From the NCBI RefSeq assembly GCF_000830005.1, contig NZ_CP010407.1:5026001-5090000 (forward strand): DNA of 64,000 nucleotides, read 5' to 3'. Each line of letters opens with the position of its first letter. Within the stretch, counting starts at the first letter, position 1. A program made the position numbers and the translations under genes. This DNA is from Streptomyces vietnamensis (GTDB lineage: Bacteria; Actinomycetota; Actinomycetes; Streptomycetales; Streptomycetaceae). Positions 30,120-40,764 of the stretch are shown here, one piece after another. Below the pieces are notes generated by a model. It saw only the letters and a list, made by a program, of their open reading frames with translations. It did not search any database and was not told where the DNA came from.

Positions 30120-30944
30120 GTGTCCGCCCGCCCCCGCCTGCTCTACGTGACCGACCTCGCCTACCCGGCCCGGGGCCGGCGCTACGGCGACGAGGACGTC
30201 GACCTCACCGCCCGGCTCCGCCGCTCCTTCGACCTGGCGCTCTGTCACCCGCTCGACGCCGCCGCCCTCATGGACGGCTTCGACGCCGTCGTCGTCCGCA
30301 ACAGCGGCCCCGTCCTCGGCTACCAGCGGGAGTACGAGGCCTTCCGGGAGCGGGCCCGCGCCCGCGGCACCCGCGTCTACAACCCGCTCCACGGCCGCGG
30401 CGACATGGCCGGCAAGCAGTACCTCCTCGACCTGACGGCCGCCGGACACCCCGTCATCCCCACCGTCGACCGGCCCGAGGACCTCCACCGCCTGCCGGAA
30501 GCCGCCGAGTACGCGGCCAAGCCCAAGGCCGGCGCCGACTCCATAGGCCTGCGGTTCCTGTCGTACGAGGAGCTCGCCGGCCTCACCTACGGCGAGGTCC
30601 TCGTCCAGCCGCGCGTCGACTTCCGGTACGAGGTCTCCTTCTACTTCGTCGACGACCTCTTCCAGTACGCCCTGTACGCCCCCGACCCCGAGCGCCGCTG
30701 GGTCCTGGAGCCGTACGAACCCACCGCCGACGACCTCGCCTTCGCCCGCCGCTTCATCGACTGGAACACCCTCGACCACGGGATCCAGCGCGTCGACGCC
30801 TGCCGCGCCCCCGACGGCGAACTGCTGCTCGTCGAGCTGGAGGACCTCAACCCGTACCTCTCCCTCGACCGCGTCCCCGAGCCGGTGCGCGAGCGCTTCG
30901 CCGACACCCTGGCCGACTCCCTGCGCCGCTTCCTGGCGGCATGA
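30120..30944 (+). CDS. ATP-grasp-like protein
   Basis: A 274-residue cytoplasmic protein with features of the ATP-grasp fold (glutathione synthetase-like ligases). It starts with a Rossmann-like segment (RLLYVTDLAYPARGRRYGDE). Next come VVVRNSGPVLGYQREYEAF and YAAKPKAGADSIGL, the usual nucleotide-binding lysine stretch. EVLVQPRVDFRYEVSFYFV and LLVELEDLNPYLSL follow, the last resembling the Mg-binding strand. Substrate unknown. The GTG at 30120 follows AGGAG. It is divergent from the tail operon and ends at a strong terminator; a role in modifying the particle, or in immunity, would be speculation. Confidence 0.65.
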   Translation: MSARPRLLYVTDLAYPARGRRYGDEDVDLTARLRRSFDLALCHPLDAAALMDGFDAVVVRNSGPVLGYQREYEAFRERARARGTRVYNPLHGRGDMAGKQYLLDLTAAGHPVIPTVDRPEDLHRLPEAAEYAAKPKAGADSIGLRFLSYEELAGLTYGEVLVQPRVDFRYEVSFYFVDDLFQYALYAPDPERRWVLEPYEPTADDLAFARRFIDWNTLDHGIQRVDACRAPDGELLLVELEDLNPYLSLDRVPEPVRERFADTLADSLRRFLAA

Positions 30945-30946
30945 CG

Positions 30947-30986
30947 AAGCGCCCCGCGTCCGGTTCGTTCCGGACGCGGGGCGCTT
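30947..30986. terminator. Bidirectional terminator between convergent genes
   Basis: A perfect 17-bp stem (30947-30963 with 30970-30986) and 6-nt loop. It separates the ATP-grasp gene from the minus-strand regulator operon. Confidence 0.85.
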
Positions 30987-31016
30987 GTCGTATGTCGTAT
31001 GTCGTACGGGGGCGGG

Positions 31017-31220
31017 TCAGGCGGTACGGGGACGGCGGCGGGCCAGTCGTTCCGCCGCGAAGACGTCCTCCAGGCGGAAGAGCTGGGCCCGGCCCGCCCG
31101 GCCCGCGGCCCGCAGATGGCCCAGCTGGACCCACTTGCGGATCGTCGCGGGCGCCACGCCCGCCTCCTCGGCGGCCAGCGGGCCGGGGACCAGCGTGGGC
31201 AGGGCGGGCGAGCTCAGCAT
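31017..31220 (-). CDS. BldC-like/excisionase-type small HTH protein
   Basis: A 67-residue DNA-binding protein of the MerR-like winged helix type. It contains EEAGVAPATIRKWVQLGHLR (HTH) and a wing with GRAQLFRLEDVFAAE. Actinophage excisionases and the developmental regulator BldC share this pattern. With no integrase nearby, a transcriptional role is more likely than excision. It is last in a three-gene minus-strand operon, its ATG overlaps the upstream gene by 7 bp, and it follows AAGGAG. Confidence 0.75.
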   Translation of the reverse strand: MLSSPALPTLVPGPLAAEEAGVAPATIRKWVQLGHLRAAGRAGRAQLFRLEDVFAAERLARRRPRTA

Positions 31221-31981
31221 GAGGTCTCCTTCGGATCGTCCATCGCCGCCGCGATCTCGTCGGTACGGGTCCCCGACGCCTCCGACAGCTCCTCCCACCG
31301 GTCCTCCGGCCACAGGTGCCGGTAGGCCGGGTCGTCCTGACAGCCGCACACCTCGTCGGTGCAGACGCAGGCCGGGTTCACGCACAGCACCGCGCGCCGG
31401 TCCGGGAACGCCCGCAGCGACACCGAGTCGCACCAGGGGCAGCGGCCCGAGACCCGCACGATCGTCTCCGAGTCGCCGAGCGTCCGCGCGCAGCGGCGGG
31501 CCATCCGGCGGATCTCGTCCCGCACGTGCCGGGCCAGGTCCGGGTCGGCGGCGATCGGGTCGAGCGCCCCCATCAGGCGCCGGAGCCGGTCGATCACGCC
31601 GGCGCGGGGCGGGCGGGGCAGCGCGAGCCGGGCGCACACCGCCTCCTCCAGCTCCACCACCCCGTCGGTGATGTCGCGGATGGCGTCGGAGACGTGCAGC
31701 CGGATCGGGGCGGCCCCGTGGCCGGGGACGGAGAGCCCGTGCCGCTGCTGGAGCAGCAGGGCCTCCCGGCGCTCCTCGCGGATCAGTTCGTCGCGTCCGG
31801 CGGGGGAGGGGACGGGGGCGCTCCCGGCGGGCCCGCGCCGCCCGGGCGCGAGCTCCTCGGCGAGCTCGGGGAACTGCCGTACGAGGGAGGCGGCCCAGAG
31901 GACGATGTCCTGCAGGACGGGGGCGGGGGTGGCCTCGGCGGCGGGGCCGGGTGCGGAGGCGCGGGCGGTGCGGTCAGTCAC
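31214..31981 (-). CDS. Zinc-ribbon regulatory-type protein
   Basis: A 255-residue protein with an Ala/Pro-rich N-terminus and a helical centre (DAIRDITDGVVELEEAVCAR; RHVRDEIRRMARRCARTL). A C-terminal cysteine cluster (CPWCDSVSLRAF, then CVNPACVCTDEVCGC) probably binds zinc. Proteins of this design occur in Streptomyces beside WhiB-like and small HTH genes in prophage-related loci (from memory). GTG at 31981 overlaps the end of the whiB-like gene by 8 bp. No enzyme motif is seen. Confidence 0.6.
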   Translation of the reverse strand: MTDRTARASAPGPAAEATPAPVLQDIVLWAASLVRQFPELAEELAPGRRGPAGSAPVPSPAGRDELIREERREALLLQQRHGLSVPGHGAAPIRLHVSDAIRDITDGVVELEEAVCARLALPRPPRAGVIDRLRRLMGALDPIAADPDLARHVRDEIRRMARRCARTLGDSETIVRVSGRCPWCDSVSLRAFPDRRAVLCVNPACVCTDEVCGCQDDPAYRHLWPEDRWEELSEASGTRTDEIAAAMDDPKETSC

Positions 31982-32360
31982 GGCGACCGCTTCCCGCCGT
32001 GGCGAGCGCCTCCGGCGTGCGCCGGGCGTCCTTCGGGCCGAGGGGCTTCGCCACGTGCCCGGTGTCCTTCAGGCCGAGCGCCTTCGCCACGCGGCGGGCG
32101 TCCGCCGGGCGGCCGTTGCGCCAGAGGCGGCCCGCGCAGACGCCGTCGAAGTAGCTCTCGGCCGGGGCCACCGCCGCCTCGCACTCGCTCCGTACGGGGC
32201 AGCCGGCGCAGGCCCGCAGGGCGGGGGCCGCCTCCTTGGCGCGGCGGGCGAAGACGACGGACGGGGAGAGGCCGGCGCACGCGGCGGAGGCCTGCCAGGG
32301 GGACGGGTCGGGATGGAACAAGGGGTTCTCCACGGTCCGGGGCCCGCCGGGGCCGTCCAT
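31974..32360 (-). CDS. WhiB-like (Wbl) iron-sulfur transcription factor
   Basis: A 128-residue Wbl protein. The four cysteines that bind a [4Fe-4S] cluster are visible: ACAGLSP, then CAGCPVRSEC in the Cx2Cx5C arrangement. The usual G-V/I-W-G-G turn is replaced by FDGVCAGRLW, which adds a fifth cysteine. The basic C-terminal tail contains two similar segments (ALGLKD and PLGPKD). Wbl proteins bind sigma factors and control development in actinomycetes. It is divergent from the XRE gene, and its upstream region holds several inverted repeats. ATG at 32360 has a weak ribosome-binding site. Confidence 0.8.
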   Translation of the reverse strand: MDGPGGPRTVENPLFHPDPSPWQASAACAGLSPSVVFARRAKEAAPALRACAGCPVRSECEAAVAPAESYFDGVCAGRLWRNGRPADARRVAKALGLKDTGHVAKPLGPKDARRTPEALATAGSGRRD

Positions 32361-32423
32361 GGGGCCGGTGGGGCGCCTGGGGCTCAGGGGGCCGACGAGT
32401 GCGGCGGCGAGCCAGACTTACAC

Positions 32424-32533
32424 GTTGCGTGCGAGCGCGCAACAAAAATCGAGAGGGGTGGGGCGGGCCCTTCACCGATTCGACACGATTGCGTGCCCGA
32501 AAGCACGTAATTCCGTGCGCGCAAGCACGCTAA
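32424..32533. promoter_or_regulatory. Divergent regulatory region with three GCGTGC-type inverted repeats
   Basis: The gap 32361-32573 contains three elements. GTTGCGTGCGAGCGCGCAAC (32424-32443) is nearly palindromic. ATTGCGTGC-N6-GCACGTAAT is at 32488-32511, and TTCCGTGC-N6-GCACGCTAA at 32511-32533. The last two abut the likely start region of the XRE gene and the first that of the whiB-like gene. Arrangement and the matching site at 29997 suggest binding by one regulator. Confidence 0.6.
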
Positions 32534-32573
32534 GGTATGGGATCCGGAGGGTGGGGAGCGAGGAGCAGTACAC

Positions 32574-33023
32574 ATGAGCACTCAAGGGCTCGACGAGTTC
32601 GCAGGCTGGGTCGAAGGCCTGATGAGACAGCGGGGCTACGACATCGACAGCCCGCGCGGCGGCGGCAAGTCCCGGATCGCGGACGAGGCCGGCGTCCACC
32701 GCGCGGCCGTCACGCGCCTGTTGCAGCGGCAGAGCATGCCCGACCTGGAGACCATGCGCCGGATCGCCCCGCTGCTCGGCGTCTCCGTCCGCGACATGCT
32801 CATCCGGTCCGGCCGCGTGACCCCCGAGGAGCTCCCGATGGCGGCGGACCTGCTGCCGCCGAGCGACTGGCAGCCCTCCATGGAGGACTTCGCCCGCTGG
32901 CTGGGGGTGCCCGACGAGCGCATGGGCGTCTTCGTCAAGGTCGTGAACCAGTTCCTGGAGCCCGACACCGACGCGACACCCACCGGCGAGACCCCCGAAC
33001 CCCGCCGCACCGCCCGGGACTGA
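32574..33023 (+). CDS. XRE-family helix-turn-helix regulator
   Basis: A 149-residue protein with an HTH over about residues 30-80: KSRIADEAGVHRAAVTRLLQ, then MPDLETMRRIAPLLGVSVRD. The C-terminal half is acidic, with WQPSMEDFARWLGVP, a possible dimerisation or sensing part. The ATG at 32574 follows GAGGAG. It is divergent from the whiB-like operon and lies next to operator-like repeats, so autoregulation and control of the tail cluster are plausible (inference). Confidence 0.8.
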   Translation: MSTQGLDEFAGWVEGLMRQRGYDIDSPRGGGKSRIADEAGVHRAAVTRLLQRQSMPDLETMRRIAPLLGVSVRDMLIRSGRVTPEELPMAADLLPPSDWQPSMEDFARWLGVPDERMGVFVKVVNQFLEPDTDATPTGETPEPRRTARD

Positions 33024-33029
33024 CGGGGC

Positions 33030-33515
33030 GGGGGCCGGCGCCGCCCGCGGCCGACCGGGGTCACCCGGCGTCGCGCGGGCCGACCGGCACCGCCGGACGC
33101 CGTCCGGTACCGGACGGGACCGCCCGGGATTGCCCGGCGCGGGCCAAAGTCGCCCGGGGTCGCCGGGGCCGTGGGCGCCGCCCGGTCCCCAGCCCGGCAT
33201 CCGGCAACACCCGGCCGTTCCCGGCCTGCACAGCGGGGTCGCCCGGGGCCGGCCGACACTGGCCGGGGCTGATCGGCGCAGGCCGGCACCGCCCGACGTC
33301 GTCCGGGGCGGCCCGCCACCAGCCGGTCCCGTCCGGAGCCGCTCGGTCCCGCCCCGGCGCCCGGCAACGCCCGGCAGTCCCGTCCCGGCCCGCGCCGGGG
33401 CGCCCCGACCCCGCCCCGGGCCGCACGCCGAGGGCCGCCCGGCCCCGTATGCGGCCCCGCGCCGGAACGATTCGGCCTGGTCCCGGTCCGGTCCGGGCGG
33501 GGGCGGGGGCGGGTG
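33030..33515. repeat. G+C-extreme degenerate repeat region
   Basis: About 480 bp of nearly pure G and C with imperfect CCCGGCACC/GCCCGGGGTCG-like units repeated throughout. Reading frames through it show only Pro/Arg/Gly/Ala low complexity and no ribosome-binding site, so I call it non-coding. It separates the tail cluster from the str operon promoter. Confidence 0.6.
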
Positions 33516-33525
33516 GGCATTTGTT

Positions 33526-33554
33526 TTGACCGGAGTCCGTGCGATAGGTACGCT
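33526..33554 (+). promoter_or_regulatory. Vegetative promoter of the str operon
   Basis: TTGACC (33526-33531) and TACGCT (33549-33554) are 17 bp apart, a good match to the major vegetative sigma consensus. It lies about 190 bp upstream of rpsL. Confidence 0.7.
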
Positions 33555-33670
33555 CAAGCCTTGTGCCTGGGGTGTGCCTGGGCTCCCGTGCGTGTCCTCA
33601 ACCGCACGGCGAGTCATATACCGGCCACCGCGATCCGCGCTTTTTCCGCCCCTGGCGGAGGTCCGCGAGA

Positions 33671-33701
33671 TTCGACACACCCGACCGCGTGGGTCGGCGA
33701 A
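33671..33701 (+). promoter_or_regulatory. Leader hairpin of rpsL, shared with rpsJ
   Basis: Stem CCGACC/GGTCGG with loop GCGTG, and outer TTCG/CGAA pairing. The core CCCGACCGCGTGGGTCGG recurs exactly before rpsJ (42369-42386). Both copies lie 50-60 bp from the start codon. Confidence 0.6.
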
Positions 33702-33747
33702 TGTTCCAGGTTAGTTTTACCGACGGCACACAGAAACCGGAGAAGTA

Positions 33748-34119
33748 GTGCCTACGATCCAGCAGCTGGTCCGTAAGGGCCGGCAGGACAAGGTCGAGAA
33801 GAACAAGACGCCCGCACTCGAGGGTTCCCCTCAGCGTCGCGGCGTCTGCACGCGTGTGTTCACGACCACCCCGAAGAAGCCGAACTCGGCCCTCCGTAAG
33901 GTCGCGCGTGTGCGTCTGACCTCGGGCATCGAGGTCACGGCCTACATCCCGGGTGAGGGTCACAACCTGCAGGAGCACTCCATCGTGCTCGTGCGCGGTG
34001 GCCGTGTGAAGGACCTGCCGGGTGTTCGTTACAAGATCATCCGCGGTTCCCTCGACACGCAGGGCGTCAAGAACCGTAAGCAGGCTCGCAGCCGCTACGG
34101 CGCCAAGAAGGAGAAGTAA
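33748..34119 (+). CDS. rpsL: 30S ribosomal protein S12
   Basis: Decoding-centre protein of the small subunit, 123 residues. The two streptomycin loops are unmutated: K43 in [14 protein letters not shown] and K88 in [13 protein letters not shown], so the strain should be streptomycin sensitive at this locus. Start GTG at 33748 follows GGAGAAG. First gene of the str operon (rpsL-rpsG-fusA-tuf), which here starts after the tail cluster instead of close to rpoC. Confidence 0.98.
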   Translation: MPTIQQLVRKGRQDKVEKNKTPALEGSPQRRGVCTRVFTTTPKKPNSALRKVARVRLTSGIEVTAYIPGEGHNLQEHSIVLVRGGRVKDLPGVRYKIIRGSLDTQGVKNRKQARSRYGAKKEK

Positions 34120-34121
34120 GA

Positions 34122-34592
34122 ATGCCTCGTAAGGGCCCCGCCCCGAAGCGCCCGGTCATCATCGACCCGGTCTACAGCTCTCCTCTTGTCACCTCGCTGA
34201 TCAACAAGATCCTGCTGGACGGCAAGCGTTCCACCGCCGAGCGCATCGTGTACGGCGCCATGGAGGGTCTTCGTGAGAAGACCGGCCAGGACCCGGTCAT
34301 CACGCTGAAGCGCGCTCTCGAGAACGTCAAGCCGGCCCTCGAGGTCAAGTCCCGCCGTGTCGGTGGCGCCACCTACCAGGTGCCGATCGAGGTCAAGCCG
34401 GGCCGCGCGTCCACGCTCGCCCTCCGCTGGCTCGTCGGTTACTCCCGCGCCCGTCGCGAGAAGACCATGACCGAGCGCCTCATGAACGAGCTCCTCGACG
34501 CCTCCAACGGCCTCGGTGCTGCCGTCAAGAAGCGCGAGGACACGCACAAGATGGCCGAGTCCAACAAGGCCTTCGCGCACTACCGCTGGTAG
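34122..34592 (+). CDS. rpsG: 30S ribosomal protein S7
   Basis: Primary binding protein that organises the 3' domain of 16S rRNA (head of the small subunit), 156 residues. Typical segments are [16 protein letters not shown] at the N-terminus, [16 protein letters not shown] in the beta hairpin and [17 protein letters not shown]. It starts 2 bp after the rpsL stop, with the ribosome-binding site AAGGAGAAG inside the end of rpsL. Confidence 0.98.
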   Translation: MPRKGPAPKRPVIIDPVYSSPLVTSLINKILLDGKRSTAERIVYGAMEGLREKTGQDPVITLKRALENVKPALEVKSRRVGGATYQVPIEVKPGRASTLALRWLVGYSRARREKTMTERLMNELLDASNGLGAAVKKREDTHKMAESNKAFAHYRW

Positions 34593-34631
34593 TCGCAACC
34601 CACATCGAGACCGAGAGAAGACTGAAGCCTT

Positions 34632-36758
<2,127 letters not shown>

Positions 36759-36908
36759 CTCTCCCGAGTTCACGCTTTAGGCTTGACACCAGTCACCGGG
36801 GCTCAGCCCCCGAAACCCGAGGGATCGGGCCCCGGTTACTGGCATCCCAGCAAAGATCACCTGGCGCCGATGAAGCAAGGCGTTCAGAACCACTCCAGGA
36901 GGACCCCA

Positions 36909-38102
<1,194 letters not shown>

Positions 38103-38147
38103 TCTTGAACTGACCTGGTAGCTCGCAAGAGCTGCTGAGCAGTGAGG

Positions 38148-38179
38148 GAAGGCCCCGCACCGAAAGGTGCGGGGCCTTC
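38148..38179 (+). terminator. Intrinsic terminator after tuf
   Basis: A perfect 14-bp stem GAAGGCCCCGCACC with a GAAA tetraloop, followed by TCTCGCGTTT. It lies 3' of both tuf and the minus-strand gene at 38212, so may act in both directions. Confidence 0.85.
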
Positions 38180-38211
38180 TCGCGTTTCCGGTGGGCTTTT
38201 TCCGGTGGGCC

Positions 38212-40188
38212 TTACGGCCGCCAGCTCCAGGGGCGGCCGTCCGCGCCCAGGCCCACGACGACCGGCCCCCGCGCCCCCAGGTGGAGCGCGGCCGCTCCCT
38301 TTCCGGCAGGGGTACGGGTACGGAGCCGGCCGCCGGCCCTGAGTGCCGTCCGGCCCTTCAGGTCCGTGCCGAGCAGCACGGTGCCGAGCGCGGCCGACCG
38401 GGCGGCCACCACCTCCCCGTACCCGTCGAGACCGGCGTCGCCGTCCGGGCCGATCAGGGGCGCGGACGCCGGCGCCCGGAAGTAGAGCGCGCCGCCCGCG
38501 CTCGCCACCGTGGAGCCGGAGAGCGGCAGCGGCGCCCGCTGTGGGACCCCGTCCACCCAGTGCCGTACGTGCTCCCGCCCGGCCGCGTACAGGTGCACCC
38601 GGCCGGACGCGTCGAGCGAGACCGCCAGGCCGTCCTGGACCTCTCCGTCGCCGGGGAGCGGCCGCCACGGGGACCAGGAGCCGTCCGCCGCCCGGACCCG
38701 CGTCGAGACGCCCTTGTCGGCGTTCCGTACGAAGAGGTGGACCCGGCCGTCGGGGGCCGTCACCGCCACCGGGGCACCGATCCGGCGGCCCCGGTCGTCC
38801 CCGCGCTCCGGGTTCCCCAGGCCCCGCCAGGCCAGGAAGGGCCCGCCGGGGGAGCGCTGCTCCAGGAGCACCACCTCGCGCCGGTTGGCCCCGCCGTGCC
38901 CGTCGAGTGCGGCGAACCGCACCCCGAGGAGCAGCACCCGGCCGTCGCCGAGCACCGCCGAGCCGAGCGCCGGGGCGAGCGGGCCGCCGCCCAGGTCCAC
39001 CGGCTCGCCCCAGACGCCGGGCTCCGACTCCCGCCAGCGGACCGCGCGCAGCCCGAGCACCCCGTACGCGGCGAGCCGGCCGCCGGACTCCTCGGCGAGC
39101 GCCGGGTTCGCGCCGGGCCAGCGGTGGTGGGTGGAACGGACCCAGCCCTTGCGGTTGGTCAGGGGCCGGTCGCCGCTGACGCCGTAGTCGCCGCAGCCCG
39201 AGGGGTTCCCGCACTCCCAGGACGGGTTCCCGCCGTACGGGACGAGCCGGGCCGCCTTCTCCTTCAGGACCTCCGGCGGGAGGTTCTTGGGCCAGTGCCG
39301 GTTGTAGTAGCCGCGGAAGGCGGTGGTCGTGAACGCCGGGATCGGTTCGCCGTCCCGGACCGCGTCCGAGACCCAGCGGCACAGGGCGGCCCAGGTGAAG
39401 GAGGCGACCGCCGTGTGGTCCCCGTGGTCCGCGTAGCCCGGCTGTTCGGAGTCCCGCTTCCGGGTGGCCTCGGGGCTCAGCTGGATGTCGGGGTCCGGGT
39501 CCAGGGTGTGCACGACCGTGGGCCGGTGGCGGCGGAGCAGCCCGACGAGGACGTCGACCAGCCGGTCGTAGTCGTAGGTGTCGGCGCGGGTGACGGGGGA
39601 GCCGGCCGACAGGTGGGTGCGCAGCTCCAGGGCGCGGTCCTGCCAGAGCGAGGGCAGCGCCATGTAGCGGCGGCCGGAGTGCATCGGCAGGTTGAGGAAG
39701 ACCAGTTCGACCCTGCGGGCGCCGTGCACGAGGGTGTCGGCCTCGGCCCGCCGGCCGCCGGGGAGGGTCAGGACCTCCCGCCGCCACGGCGTGAACGCCG
39801 GGAGGCCGAGCGCCACCGCGTACGCCTGGCGCAGGCCCTGGTGGCGGGCGGAGGAGTAGGCGGCCCGGTCCGGGGGCGTCTCGGGCATCCCCGCGATCCG
39901 GTTCCTGCCGTTGTGCTCGCCGGCCGTCACGTACACGGAGACGAGCGGGACGCCCGCGTCGAGCAGCCGCTGGGCGTCCGGGTTCATGAAGTACAGGTCG
40001 TCGTCCGGATGTGCGGAGAACTGCATCAGCAGGGCCCGCCGGGCCCGCGCGGAGGCGATCGGCTTGCCCGGTGCCGGATCGGCGGTCGGTGCGGTCCGGC
40101 GCGGCTCCGGTACGGAACACCCGGCGGCGGCCGCGGTGACCGCGAGGGCGGCGGCGAGGACCGTCCGCCGACGGGGTGGAGTGTGCAC
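38212..40188 (-). CDS. PIG-L-type deacetylase lipoprotein with beta-propeller-like C-terminus
   Basis: A 658-residue exported lipoprotein with an Arg-rich signal and lipobox ending AAAAGC (cysteine near residue 24). Residues about 50-330 form a GlcNAc-PI de-N-acetylase (PIG-L/LmbE) domain with the zinc motif [15 protein letters not shown] and a later HGDHT histidine. Residues about 380-658 have repeated blades such as [20 protein letters not shown] and [20 protein letters not shown], like tectonin or PLL propellers that bind sugars. It probably acts on a cell-envelope or extracellular glycan; substrate unknown. GTG at 40188 follows AAAGG. Confidence 0.8.
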   Translation of the reverse strand: MHTPPRRRTVLAAALAVTAAAAGCSVPEPRRTAPTADPAPGKPIASARARRALLMQFSAHPDDDLYFMNPDAQRLLDAGVPLVSVYVTAGEHNGRNRIAGMPETPPDRAAYSSARHQGLRQAYAVALGLPAFTPWRREVLTLPGGRRAEADTLVHGARRVELVFLNLPMHSGRRYMALPSLWQDRALELRTHLSAGSPVTRADTYDYDRLVDVLVGLLRRHRPTVVHTLDPDPDIQLSPEATRKRDSEQPGYADHGDHTAVASFTWAALCRWVSDAVRDGEPIPAFTTTAFRGYYNRHWPKNLPPEVLKEKAARLVPYGGNPSWECGNPSGCGDYGVSGDRPLTNRKGWVRSTHHRWPGANPALAEESGGRLAAYGVLGLRAVRWRESEPGVWGEPVDLGGGPLAPALGSAVLGDGRVLLLGVRFAALDGHGGANRREVVLLEQRSPGGPFLAWRGLGNPERGDDRGRRIGAPVAVTAPDGRVHLFVRNADKGVSTRVRAADGSWSPWRPLPGDGEVQDGLAVSLDASGRVHLYAAGREHVRHWVDGVPQRAPLPLSGSTVASAGGALYFRAPASAPLIGPDGDAGLDGYGEVVAARSAALGTVLLGTDLKGRTALRAGGRLRTRTPAGKGAAALHLGARGPVVVGLGADGRPWSWRP

Positions 40189-40322
40189 GACAGGGCCTTT
40201 CGCTCAATTGCTCCCCTGGAAGACGGGTGTACGAGCGAGGCGGTTGTGTGCGGGGCGGGGCCGCCCGGAAAGATCACCGGAAAAGATCACCGAAAAAAGA
40301 TCTTCGAGATCGTGCGGACGGA

Positions 40323-40350
40323 TGTCGAGGGGGCGATCCTGGTTCCGACC
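40323..40350 (+). promoter_or_regulatory. Putative ECF42-type promoter
   Basis: TGTCGA (40323-40328) followed after 17 bp by CGACC (40346-40350). ECF42 sigma factors are reported to use TGTCGA-type -35 elements; the match here is by eye. It lies about 50 bp upstream of the YCII gene, which would make the pair autoregulated. Confidence 0.5.
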
Positions 40351-40401
40351 GAAGGGTGACAGCGCGCCACCGGGGCGGGCGGGACGGGGAGGACACCCGA
40401 G

Positions 40402-40764
40402 ATGAAGTACGTCGCGATGATCTACGGCAACCAGGCCAAGTGGGACTCCTTCCCGGCCGAGGCCTGGCCCGAGGCGATCGCCCGGCAGGAGGCCTTCAAC
40501 ACCAAGTACCGGGAGAGCGGCGAGCTGATCGGCGCGTACGGCCTCGCCGACGCGGCCGCCGCCCAGCTCGTGCGGCGCGAGAACGGGGCCCCCGCGGTCA
40601 CCGACGGCCCGTACCTGGAGACCAAGGAGTACCTGGCCAGCTTCTACCTGCTCGACTGCGAGAGCCTGGAGCGGGCCCAGGCGATCGCCGCGGACATGCC
40701 CTTCGCGGACGTCGAGCCCGTCGAGCTCTGGCCGATCCTGCACGAGTCCGCGGCGGACGTGTGA
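40402..40764 (+). CDS. YCII/DGPF-domain protein
   Basis: A 120-residue protein of the YCII-related family: starts KYVAMIYGNQAKWD, carries the family signature around AVTDGPYLETKEYLASFYLL and ends ELWPILHESAADV. The biochemical function of these proteins is not established; they are the constant partners of ECF42 sigma factors. The stop overlaps the GTG start of the sigma gene (GTGA), so they are translated together. Confidence 0.85.
   Translation: MKYVAMIYGNQAKWDSFPAEAWPEAIARQEAFNTKYRESGELIGAYGLADAAAAQLVRRENGAPAVTDGPYLETKEYLASFYLLDCESLERAQAIAADMPFADVEPVELWPILHESAADV

Larger units (their letters stand above)
14724..33023. mobile_element. Headless siphovirus-like tail gene cluster (tailocin candidate)
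   Basis: The block between rpoC and rpsL encodes a full set of non-contractile tail functions in phage order: terminator, tube, G/GT chaperones, tape measure, Dit, fibres, hub-like protein and lysis. It also has its own regulators. Terminase, portal, capsid, maturation protease, head-tail connector, integrase and replication genes are all missing. No sheath, AAA+ ATPase or gp25/gpJ-type baseplate gene is present, so it is not a contractile injection system. Codon use and G+C match the host, which suggests long residence. The tailocin interpretation is an inference from gene content. Confidence 0.75.

Noticed and set aside
31017..31220. Excisionase of a mobile element
   Set aside because: The small HTH resembles Xis/BldC proteins, but there is no integrase or att site, and it sits in a regulator operon, so a transcriptional role is more likely.
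14724..33023. Complete integrated prophage
   Set aside because: No integrase, terminase, portal, capsid, protease or replication gene, and no att-like direct repeat at the borders; the only tRNA (1092-1164) is more than 13 kb away.
14724..33023. Contractile injection system or R-type tailocin
   Set aside because: No sheath protein, no gp25-like or VgrG-like spike gene and no AAA+ ATPase. Tube, G/GT chaperones, Dit and small tape measures point to a siphovirus-type tail.
33130..33714. Possible proline/arginine-rich gene upstream of rpsL
   Set aside because: The sequence is a G+C-extreme degenerate repeat, all frames are low complexity, no ribosome-binding site is seen, and the frame runs through the rpsL promoter and leader hairpin.
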